Shown here piece after piece: positions 53,666 through 61,264 of a stretch of DNA of 64,000 nucleotides. A program made the position numbers and the translations under genes. Under the pieces are notes generated by a model. That model had not been told where the DNA came from and did not search any database. It was given only the letters and a program-made list of their open reading frames with translations. How positions within the stretch are numbered: position 1 is the stretch's first letter; every line of letters starts with the position of its first letter. Source of the stretch: an uncultured Eubacteriales bacterium (GTDB lineage Bacteria; Bacillota; Clostridia; Christensenellales; Borkfalkiaceae); contig UQHL01000002.1 in the NCBI GenBank assembly GCA_900540805.1, positions 177,821 to 241,820 of the forward strand, read 5' to 3'.

Positions 53666-55228
53666 TCAGCAGGCGCCGTTGATAAACGTCATGGGGATAT
53701 AGTTTTTTTCGCCCTTGCCCTCGGCGGATATCTCGACGATCAGGGTATATTTCCCGCGTTTGAGATTGCGGGGAATAAATTTCCATGCGAAGGAATTTTC
53801 ATTGGAGCTGCCGTGCCAATGCTCGAGCCCGACGCATCTTTCGCAGCCGTTTTCCACCTCCCAATCCTCGGGGACGTCCAGAAAACGAACGGTAAGATAC
53901 TGCGGCGCAAAAATTTCGTTATATATTTTGAAGAGAAAGGATTTTTCTTTTCCCTCCGAAATTTTCACCAGCTCCTCGTCGTATTTGATGATCACCGTAT
54001 AGGGACGGAAATGCTTTCGCACCGTATCGTGCCCGCAGGAATACACTTCCATAAAATCCTCCTGGCGGAAAGGCTCGAAGGCAGAGGGTTTATAGTGAAA
54101 GGACGCCGCCGGCTCGATTTCATAGCTTCCGTTTCCGCAAAGCCGGCATCTCCCCCGTAAAACGACGGGCGTCTGCTGCACGAGCCTTTCGCAGAGCGCG
54201 GAAATATCCGAGGGCGGATTCAGCTTCGCGTCGCGGCGGATGGTCCACGTGGCGATCTTATCCGAGCAAGCGTCCACCCATTTGGCGGGAAGCCCGCTTG
54301 CGCCCGAAATGATGCCGAGGATAGCGCCGAGCGTCCCCGCGGTACAATCGGTATCTTCGCCGAGATTCGTCGCTATGCAGACGGACCTTCCGAAATCGCC
54401 CTCCCCGTAAAGCCAGCCGATTACGATGGCGCCGATGCTCCACGGCGCGTCGAAGCCGTGCTGCGCTTTAGGAATATCCGTCTCCCATTCCTGCACGGGA
54501 CATTTTTCGCAGGCGGGCACTTCCGCCGTTCCTTTCCATGCGCCAGCTATCTCCCCGAAGCTTGAAGGAACGAGCCGGAAAAGCTTTTTTCGGGCGGTTC
54601 TCCAATCCTCCCCCGCCTCGTAGCACTCCACCGCAAGCTCCACGGCCTTCCGCACCGCGCTCTCTTTCGGGATAAAGGAAAAGCCGATGTCCAGCAGCTT
54701 ATGTACGTCGCTTTCAAAAAAAGCCGCCGCCTGCACCGCCGCTATGAATACCGCGGAATTTACCCCCTCGTCGCTGTGATCGACGCAGGAATCGTAATAG
54801 GCATAAGTTGCGGCCAGCATGGGATTTCCCGCGCAGAGGCAGGCCCAGATCTCCGTCCTAATCCACGCGCCGTTGCTGTCGCGGTTGAAATTGCGCAGAT
54901 ATCCCGTATGCGGCGGCATAATGCCTTTGTTGAAATTGTTTTTGCCCGTGCCGTATTCGGAGATGACGGCGGTCACGTAATAATCCCAATACTCCGCCAA
55001 TACATGGGAATCTATCCGCCTGCCCTCCTGCTCGACGGCGGCAAGCCAGACCAATTGCAGATCCACGTCGTCGTTGGGAATGGGAGAAGAAACGTCCTGC
55101 ATAAACCCGTCTATGTCGTAAACGCCCCTGTAACACTCGAACGGCGCGCCGAGCGTCCCGCCGATATTCTTTCCAAGATAACAGCCTTTTACCTTGTCGT
55201 AATACTCTCTAAATTTCAAATTATTCAT
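53666..55228 (-). CDS. ADP-ribosylglycohydrolase-family protein with C-terminal beta domain
   Basis: A 520-residue cytosolic protein. The first 340 residues are an all-helical ADP-ribosylglycohydrolase fold: KGCYLGKNIGGTLGAPFE at the start, a metal motif NDDVDLQLVWL (usually S/TDDT) and EDTDCTAGTLGAILG (usually DTD-T/G). The last 150 residues form a beta-sandwich-like module without known name. The family cleaves N- or O-glycosidic bonds to ADP-ribose, but many members in carbohydrate loci have unproven substrates. The ATG at 55228 follows the permease stop by 13 bases. A TTG at 55273 lies inside the permease gene and is rejected. Confidence 0.82.
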   Translation of the reverse strand: MNNLKFREYYDKVKGCYLGKNIGGTLGAPFECYRGVYDIDGFMQDVSSPIPNDDVDLQLVWLAAVEQEGRRIDSHVLAEYWDYYVTAVISEYGTGKNNFNKGIMPPHTGYLRNFNRDSNGAWIRTEIWACLCAGNPMLAATYAYYDSCVDHSDEGVNSAVFIAAVQAAAFFESDVHKLLDIGFSFIPKESAVRKAVELAVECYEAGEDWRTARKKLFRLVPSSFGEIAGAWKGTAEVPACEKCPVQEWETDIPKAQHGFDAPWSIGAIVIGWLYGEGDFGRSVCIATNLGEDTDCTAGTLGAILGIISGASGLPAKWVDACSDKIATWTIRRDAKLNPPSDISALCERLVQQTPVVLRGRCRLCGNGSYEIEPAASFHYKPSAFEPFRQEDFMEVYSCGHDTVRKHFRPYTVIIKYDEELVKISEGKEKSFLFKIYNEIFAPQYLTVRFLDVPEDWEVENGCERCVGLEHWHGSSNENSFAWKFIPRNLKRGKYTLIVEISAEGKGEKNYIPMTFINGAC

Positions 55229-55241
55229 GTTTTTTAATCTC

Positions 55242-56180
55242 TTAAATCTCCACGACGGGAAATACTCTGTCAAGTAATTTTCTGACGATCAATACGCTGG
55301 GAATGGATACGCAGGCGATCAATACGCTTATGGCGGCGGAATAATAGGGATCCACGGTCAGCTGTTGAATCGCAAGCAGCGAAATAGTCGTCGTCTGCGC
55401 CTGCCCGTTAAAGGCTATGATCATCGGCTGCATATATACGGTAAACGGCACCATGCAGGTCAAAACAAAGATCATGGACAGCGTCGGCCAGATGACGGGG
55501 ATGGTGATTCTGAAAAACTCCACGCCGAGGTTTGCCCCGTCGAGCTGCGCCGATTCCACCAGCTCTTCGGGAATCCTCGTCATAGCGCCCCAGATCAGAA
55601 TGGAATTATATCCGAAGCCGAACCATACGGTATATAAATAAAGCATCTGATTGGCATACTTCGGATCGGACAGATAGGAGGGAGCCGTTTCACTCGTAAA
55701 CCCGAAAATCACATTGAATATTTTATACAGCACACCGTTGCTGGGATCGAAAAGCTGACGATAATACTCAGCCAGCAAAGACATGGGTATGATGTTCGGG
55801 AGAAACAGCACGATGACGATCAGCTTCCCGAAGGGTACTTTTTTATAGAGGAAAAAAGCGACCGCTATGGAAATGGGAAGGGAAATGAACATGACCACCG
55901 CAAAATATCCGAAAGACACCCCGATCATGCGCCCGTAATCGAACCTTTGAAACAGGCTGAAAAACTTTTTGTAATTTGCAAATCCGACGGGTATCACTTT
56001 CTCCTGTTCTCTGCTAAGACCCTCGAAGGACATGATCAAACCGCCGAAATTGGCATATACGCCATAGACGAGGAAGCAGAAAACGGGAATCGCCAGCATA
56101 CAGAAAATAAACAGCTTCACCCGAAAAGGATTTTTGTATTTATTCCATTTGATCTTCGTAAAGGGATTGGATCCGTCCAT
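55242..56180 (-). CDS. Sugar ABC transporter permease (MalF/UgpA type)
   Basis: A 312-residue membrane protein of the carbohydrate uptake family 1 with six helices. The EAA loop is ESAQLDGANLGVEFFRITIP, and LPNIIPMSLLAEYYRQLF is the expected segment before it. It pairs with the other permease at 59246-60100. No ATPase gene is in the locus, so a shared MsmX-like ATPase elsewhere is expected. It starts 10 bases after the binding-protein gene. Confidence 0.92.
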   Translation of the reverse strand: MDGSNPFTKIKWNKYKNPFRVKLFIFCMLAIPVFCFLVYGVYANFGGLIMSFEGLSREQEKVIPVGFANYKKFFSLFQRFDYGRMIGVSFGYFAVVMFISLPISIAVAFFLYKKVPFGKLIVIVLFLPNIIPMSLLAEYYRQLFDPSNGVLYKIFNVIFGFTSETAPSYLSDPKYANQMLYLYTVWFGFGYNSILIWGAMTRIPEELVESAQLDGANLGVEFFRITIPVIWPTLSMIFVLTCMVPFTVYMQPMIIAFNGQAQTTTISLLAIQQLTVDPYYSAAISVLIACVSIPSVLIVRKLLDRVFPVVEI

Positions 56181-56190
56181 GCCGTTCTCC

Positions 56191-57714
56191 TCAATTGATC
56201 CCGAGATATTTTGAATCCCAGTTGTTCGTTTTGCTGTCCCAGAAGGAAAGCGCGGTTTCGTAATCCTTTCGGGACGCGCTCGCCGCCACCTTCAGGGCGT
56301 CCTCATAGGACTGACTGTTGATGATATCGAGGTATGCGTCGCCGCCGCTGAAATTCATAAGCCCCAGGTATCCGTTGATCGCCATGGGAGAGGAGGACGT
56401 TTCATATACGCACACGCCCTGCCGCTTGCTCACCGCCGACGCCTCATAGATCGCCTTTGAAAAGCCGTTGAGAACGCTCTCGTCGATCTCCACGTCGATG
56501 GGACGCGTTACCCCGTTGTTTTCCTTGACGAACGTAGTATAGCTTTCCTTTGTAAACATGCTCAAAAGGAAATCCCTTGCCACGTCCGCGTGAGGCGCCG
56601 TGCTCGGAACGCACAAAAGATTTGCCGCCAGGGAATAATTTACGGCGGAGGAATCATTTCCGTTTACGTCCTTTTTGTCCGCATTGATATGGGGCAGGGG
56701 AATATATCCGAATTCAAAATCGGGATAATCCTTCAAAAGGCTCTTCATTTCCGTAGGAAACCAGGGGCCGCAGCTCACCATGGCCGCATTTCCCTTGATA
56801 AATTCTCTCTGCGCCGCCTGCGCGGTAAAGGATTTGGAGCCCGTCAAAGCGATATTTCCGCCGTCCGCCGTCTTGCCTTTCAGCAGTTTCGCCAAATACT
56901 GATACGCCTTCAGGCGGCCCTCCTCCGTCGTTTTGTACTGGTCGGGCGACTCGTACTTTTCAAAGGTATTCTGCATATAGTCGTACCCGTAATACTGTAC
57001 GAGCCACTGATTGGGCGTCATCGTCACATAGGCGTTTTGCTGACCGCCGCCGTAAACCAGAGGCGCGAGGTCTTTCTCCGCAATCTTGTCGCAAAGCGAG
57101 AAAAATTCGTCCATGGTCGAAGGGATGGTCCAGCCGTTTTGGTCAAACATCTTCTTGTTATACACAAATCCGTTTGCGCCCGAATCCTGCCAGGGAATTC
57201 CGTAAATTTTATCCTTATTTTCTCCGAGCAGCCTGTAGGCGTACTGTTCGTCGGCAACGACCTCGCGCACCGTCTTTTCCGAATCGGGTATCTTGCTGTC
57301 ATACACGGAAGACAGCTCCGCCAGCTTTCCCGTAGTCGCCAGATTCAGATAGTCGTATCCCGCCACCAGAACAATATCGCTCGTGCAGGTGCCGCTCGTA
57401 AGCTCCGTCTTTACCGTATCGAACATCCTCGAATTCGCCCTGATTTTGAACCTGTATTCGGGATGCTTTTCCTCATAAATCCTGCACGCCTCGTCGATCC
57501 AGCCCTGACCGTAGCCCGCGGCATAGACGCTGACGAGAATTTCCGTTTCGTTTCCCGTATAATCCCTGGAGGAAGAGCTTTCCTCTCTATCTCCGAAATC
57601 GACGCACCCGGAGAAGGTCGCGGCAATAAACGTGCCCATAGCCAAAGCCAAAATTTTATTTGCAAATTTTTTCATTTTCCGATAGCGGCACCGCCGCCCT
57701 TTTACGGCGGGCAA
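56191..57714 (-). CDS. Sugar-binding lipoprotein of the ABC transporter (family 1)
   Basis: A solute-binding protein of about 500 residues. The signal peptide (KILALAMGTFIAATFSGC) gives a lipobox FSGC. Typical family 1 segments follow: YDYLNLATTGKLAELSSV, GIPWQDSGANGFVYNKKMF and AAQREFIKGNAAMVSCGPWF. It captures the oligosaccharide for the two permeases. Start choice: a TTG at 57714 has AAGGAGG with seven-base spacing; the ATG at 57675 gives a more usual signal peptide but has no ribosome site. A stem (GCCCGCC/GGGCGGC) lies between these two positions. I give the TTG start with reserve. Confidence 0.88.
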   Translation of the reverse strand: MPAVKGRRCRYRKMKKFANKILALAMGTFIAATFSGCVDFGDREESSSSRDYTGNETEILVSVYAAGYGQGWIDEACRIYEEKHPEYRFKIRANSRMFDTVKTELTSGTCTSDIVLVAGYDYLNLATTGKLAELSSVYDSKIPDSEKTVREVVADEQYAYRLLGENKDKIYGIPWQDSGANGFVYNKKMFDQNGWTIPSTMDEFFSLCDKIAEKDLAPLVYGGGQQNAYVTMTPNQWLVQYYGYDYMQNTFEKYESPDQYKTTEEGRLKAYQYLAKLLKGKTADGGNIALTGSKSFTAQAAQREFIKGNAAMVSCGPWFPTEMKSLLKDYPDFEFGYIPLPHINADKKDVNGNDSSAVNYSLAANLLCVPSTAPHADVARDFLLSMFTKESYTTFVKENNGVTRPIDVEIDESVLNGFSKAIYEASAVSKRQGVCVYETSSSPMAINGYLGLMNFSGGDAYLDIINSQSYEDALKVAASASRKDYETALSFWDSKTNNWDSKYLGIN

Positions 57715-57726
57715 TGCCCATCCTCC

Positions 57727-59166
57727 TTATATTTGTTTTACGGGAACGACGAAATACCCTTCTCCCGAGCCGAGCGTCATAGACAAAACATGATCTTCAA
57801 GCTCGACGAGGGACCTCGTTCCCTTTTTCACTACCATCGCGTAATCATATTCCTTTCCAAACGTCAGCTTTACGTTTGCGTTCTTCGGCTCGAAGGGCAC
57901 GGAGGCGTTAGTAACCATATACGCATACCCCGCGTCGTCCTTAAACTGCCCGACGATAATGTCCTCGTCGCATTCCACGGCTTCGATCTCCTCGAGCTTT
58001 TCCAGCTGGTCGGACACGAGCGTGAACATATCGTTGATGACCCGTCCGCCCTCGTACGTCCTGACCCCGTCCCAGCGATAATGCAGATAGACGTCCTGCA
58101 TCGCCTCTATCTCGTCGAATACTTCCTGCACCTTATAATACAGAGGGGTAATCGTGCCGTCCCGATCGACGATTCCGCCGCGCACGTTGTTATACTGCTG
58201 TGCCTGAAGCTGCGTCCAATATTGGAAGCACATGATCCCGCGCACGCCGAAAGACAGGCTCGTATAGCATTGCCAGGCGAATTCCTCATACGTCGTAATG
58301 GGAAGATTGGAAAAGAACCCCATCGTCTGCAAATAGATATATACGGGCGTATTCTTCTTTTTGGCCTGCTTGGCAAACACGTTGAGATTATAAAGGAAAT
58401 CCTCTTTAATGTAGGCGCTTTCGTCCCAATCCTGCAAAATGGGGTAATGGTCGTAACTCAGGCTTTCGGGGTTGACCGTCTTTACAAACTCGCCGACATA
58501 ATCGGGGTAAGCATATCCCTTACCGTCCGACGCGCCGAAAAGCTGTTTGGGCGTCGCATAGACGGGAAGGAGATTGGAATAAAATTCATACTCGGGATAA
58601 TACTTCAAAAACCAATCCTGGCAGGCGGCTATCGCCTCGTAATAATCCATGCTCGGCTCGTCGAAGGCGTTTACGCCCTGAAAAGATTTATACTTTTTAT
58701 ATTCGTCGATATGCGCCTTGATCTCCTCCGACCTCTTTTCCAGCTCCTCCCTCGTTTCGTCGTAGGTGTAGCCCTTTTCTTTGGCAAACTTGATGATCGT
58801 TTCGAATCCCGCGCTTGTCTGGTCCCGAACGAGAACCTTCATCCCCACCTTATCCGCCATCTCCAGATCGCGGCAGATTTCTTTTACGCTCACCCCTTCG
58901 GTGGGGATCGCCAGATTAAAGCCGCAGTCCCGCATCTTGGTCCATTCTTCTACGTTGCAGTAGTTGGGGTTATTCGCGTATTCCATATACCCCGTATTTT
59001 CATGAGGGGGAACGCCCCAGTTTCCCACCCTGAACGTTTCGGACGTCGTATAGACGGGCATTTCCGGCTTTTCCTTCTTTGCGCTTTCTCCGTTCCCCGC
59101 ACAGCCGCCCAATAGGGACACGGCCATCAGCGCCGACATGGACAACGAAACAAATTTTTTATTCAT
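57727..59166 (-). CDS. Glycosidase-like TIM-barrel lipoprotein
   Basis: A 479-residue secreted lipoprotein with lipobox LLGGC. After a short linker, the chain has a clan GH-A-like barrel pattern: GVPPHENTGYMEYANNPNY near the start, a strand ending GVNAFDEPS with a likely acid Glu, SYDHYPILQDW, and FGVRGIMCFQYW. A C-terminal beta-sandwich of about 90 residues follows. It cannot be placed in a CAZy family by eye. As a lipoprotein between the two parts of a sugar transporter it may trim or bind the glycan at the cell surface. The ATG at 59166 has an AGGGTGA site; upstream in-frame sequence is Ala-rich filler. Confidence 0.72.
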   Translation of the reverse strand: MNKKFVSLSMSALMAVSLLGGCAGNGESAKKEKPEMPVYTTSETFRVGNWGVPPHENTGYMEYANNPNYCNVEEWTKMRDCGFNLAIPTEGVSVKEICRDLEMADKVGMKVLVRDQTSAGFETIIKFAKEKGYTYDETREELEKRSEEIKAHIDEYKKYKSFQGVNAFDEPSMDYYEAIAACQDWFLKYYPEYEFYSNLLPVYATPKQLFGASDGKGYAYPDYVGEFVKTVNPESLSYDHYPILQDWDESAYIKEDFLYNLNVFAKQAKKKNTPVYIYLQTMGFFSNLPITTYEEFAWQCYTSLSFGVRGIMCFQYWTQLQAQQYNNVRGGIVDRDGTITPLYYKVQEVFDEIEAMQDVYLHYRWDGVRTYEGGRVINDMFTLVSDQLEKLEEIEAVECDEDIIVGQFKDDAGYAYMVTNASVPFEPKNANVKLTFGKEYDYAMVVKKGTRSLVELEDHVLSMTLGSGEGYFVVPVKQI

Positions 59167-59245
59167 AAGTTCACCCTGCCGCGCGGCGGCGGCATAACCA
59201 AAACTGAAAAATGCGGCCGCGGTATTTGCATTTTTCACGCCGGTT

Positions 59246-60100
59246 TTATCCCTTCAGACCGCCGGCGACGGCGTTGTTTATAATGGTATCCCTCATGCAC
59301 ACGAACAGTATCACTACGGGCAGAATTGCCACCACCATTGCCGCATACAGCTCCGTAAAATTGGAGTACGTCTGCGCTTCTTCGGAAAGCTCCTGAATGC
59401 CGAGCGCCAGAGTCTTTACGGAAGGCAGATACATATAAGGCGTATAATAATCGTTCCACGCGCCGATCGCAGACATGACCATCATCATCCCGATCACCCC
59501 TTTTGCCATGGGGATCATGATCTGTACAAATATCCTCAGTTCGCTCGCCCCGTCTATCTTCGCCGCCTCGGCGTACGTCTTGGAAACCGTCTTAAACAGG
59601 CTGTACGCGATGAGGAACATTATTCCGAAAGGCGTCGCATACTGTATGAGAATAAACCACGTGTCAATCATATTCAGATCGACGTACATTTTATAAATGA
59701 CCGATCTCGAGCCCAAGTCGGGGATCAGCATAGCTCCGATTCCGATCGAAACGAGCAGCCCCTTTCCCCGAAAATCAAACCTCGCCGCCGTGTAGGCGGT
59801 AACGGTCGTCGCCGCGCAGCTTATAAGAGTGGAAGCGACGGTGAATATAATGGAATTGATATACATTCTGAAAATAGACACTTCGCCCACGCTCAGCTGA
59901 AAAACGAAACGGTAATTCGCCAGATACAGCACTTTCGGCAGCGTCCAGGGATTTTCGTAAAACTGTAATGGCCTTTTCAAAGAATTGATGACGACAAAAT
60001 ATATGGGGATCAGCATCGTCGCGGCATATATCATCAGCACCGCCGACACCGCGATAAATAATTTTTTTCTTTTCCTTTTTCGTTTTACTTCCATTTCCAT
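59246..60100 (-). CDS. Sugar ABC transporter permease (MalG/UgpE type)
   Basis: A 284-residue membrane protein. A Lys/Arg-rich N-terminus precedes six helices; the EAA loop is EAAKIDGASELRIFVQIMIP and the C-terminus is MRDTIINNAVAGGLKG, both typical of MalG-like permeases. It is the first gene of the operon. Two ATG codons (60100 and 60094) can use GAGGAAAGG; 60100 is chosen for spacing from GAGG. The divergent araC-type gene begins 136 bases away and is the likely regulator. Confidence 0.92.
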   Translation of the reverse strand: MEMEVKRKRKRKKLFIAVSAVLMIYAATMLIPIYFVVINSLKRPLQFYENPWTLPKVLYLANYRFVFQLSVGEVSIFRMYINSIIFTVASTLISCAATTVTAYTAARFDFRGKGLLVSIGIGAMLIPDLGSRSVIYKMYVDLNMIDTWFILIQYATPFGIMFLIAYSLFKTVSKTYAEAAKIDGASELRIFVQIMIPMAKGVIGMMMVMSAIGAWNDYYTPYMYLPSVKTLALGIQELSEEAQTYSNFTELYAAMVVAILPVVILFVCMRDTIINNAVAGGLKG

Positions 60101-60200
60101 CCTTTCCTCAAATCGTTGCGACAAACTCCGCTCCTTTATGAGAGCCTTAGATTTTTTGATGATAAGCTCGCCTTCCTGTGCGATAAAATACAATTTTTAG

Positions 60201-60229
60201 TTGATTTTATTGTAAAATGGTGCTATAAT
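60201..60229 (+). promoter_or_regulatory. Sigma-A promoter of the araC-type gene
   Basis: TTGATT (60201-60206), a 17-base spacer and TATAAT (60224-60229). The ATG of the gene follows after six bases, so the first transcribed base is probably the A of ATG. Confidence 0.8.
60204..60218. promoter_or_regulatory. Operator-like palindrome in the araC promoter
   Basis: ATTTTA-TTG-TAAAAT, perfect 6-bp arms, overlaps the -35 and spacer of the araC promoter and lies upstream of the divergent permease gene. It is a candidate site for autoregulation. AT-rich content makes chance occurrence possible. Confidence 0.35.
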
Positions 60230-60235
60230 CTGATT

Positions 60236-61264
60236 ATGACACAATCTATAAATATCCAAAACAATTATATTTACTCTTTTCAGGAGGCATTGGACGCGAA
60301 ATATTTTTTATCCGACGAGCAGAAAAAACAAGTTATGTTGTTTTGCTATTTTCATAAAAATGATTTTCCCATCCAGATGCACTCGCACGAATTTTACGAA
60401 ATCAACATCATTGCCGAAGGCACGGGCAGGCACTATATCGAGAACAACAGCTATCCCATCACCAGCGGGGATTTTTTTATCATACCGCCGAATGTCCGGC
60501 ACGGCTATTCGGAAAAAAACGCCCTCGACATTTTCCATATTATTCTTTCGGATAAATTTTTCCTGCGCTATCGGGACGAGCTTCGTTCCATGCACGGCTT
60601 TTCGCTTCTGTTCAACATCGAACCGCGGCTCCGCGCAAAAAGTAATTTGAAAATCTTTCCCAACATCTCCGCAAACGATTTTATGTTCTTTCTTTCCGAG
60701 ATCGGCAAGCTATATAAATTAAATCAGTCAACGGAAAATATGCACGAAACGGAAAAATGTATCAAAACGCTCAACCTGATCTGCGAGTTTTCGGGTATCG
60801 TTACCTCAAACAAGTACGGCGCAGCCGAACACTCCTCCATCGATATCCGACAAATCACAAAGGTTTTGTCCTATATCGACAATAATTATAATTGTAAAAT
60901 CACCTTAAACGATCTCTGCCGGCTTTCCAATATGTCGCGCTCTACGCTTTTGAGCCAATTCCATACCCTGTGCAATTGCTCCCCGACGGAATATATACAG
61001 TCGGTGAGGATTGACAACGCCAAAAAGATGCTTGCGGACACCGATTTTTCCATCGCTACAATTGCACAGGAATGCGGATTTTACGACAGCTCTCATTTTA
61101 CGAAAACTTTTTTTCAAAAGACGCGTTTGCTTCCGAAAGATTATCGTACCCCCCCCCCCGCGAAAAAAATGAACCTTGAAATCGTTTCCGTAGCCGTTCT
61201 CTTTCCTTTGCTTGGAAAGAGGACGTTTTTTACGGAACCTTATTCTTGGGGTGCCGCGGGATAG
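60236..61264 (+). CDS. AraC-family transcription regulator with 11-C tract near its 3' end
   Basis: A 342-residue regulator. The N-terminal cupin sugar-sensing domain has FPIQMHSHEFYEINIIAEG and GDFFIIPPNVRHGY. The C-terminal AraC domain has two helix-turn-helix units (ITLNDLCRLSNMSRSTLLSQF; FSIATIAQECGFYDSSHFTK) and should end near KDYR. Directly after this, 11 C (61149-61159) keep the frame open for 33 further residues through a terminator hairpin. With 10 C the frame would stop at TGA 61170-61172 and the protein would have 311 residues. The ATG is probably leaderless; a TTG at 60290 behind AGGAGG has spacing of only two bases. It should control the divergent sugar operon. Confidence 0.88.
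   Translation: MTQSINIQNNYIYSFQEALDAKYFLSDEQKKQVMLFCYFHKNDFPIQMHSHEFYEINIIAEGTGRHYIENNSYPITSGDFFIIPPNVRHGYSEKNALDIFHIILSDKFFLRYRDELRSMHGFSLLFNIEPRLRAKSNLKIFPNISANDFMFFLSEIGKLYKLNQSTENMHETEKCIKTLNLICEFSGIVTSNKYGAAEHSSIDIRQITKVLSYIDNNYNCKITLNDLCRLSNMSRSTLLSQFHTLCNCSPTEYIQSVRIDNAKKMLADTDFSIATIAQECGFYDSSHFTKTFFQKTRLLPKDYRTPPPAKKMNLEIVSVAVLFPLLGKRTFFTEPYSWGAAG
61196..61231 (+). terminator. Rho-independent terminator inside the extended araC frame
   Basis: GTTCTCTTTCC and GGAAAGAGGAC form an 11-bp stem with one G-T pair and a 7-base loop, followed by GTTTTTT. It lies 24 bases after the alternative stop 61170-61172 but inside the frame as read with 11 C. Confidence 0.85.

Noticed and set aside
52027..55228. 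The ARH-fold protein as part of a toxin or ADP-ribosylation defence pair
   Set aside because: No ADP-ribosyltransferase is adjacent, and the gene lies inside a sugar-transport operon with short gaps.
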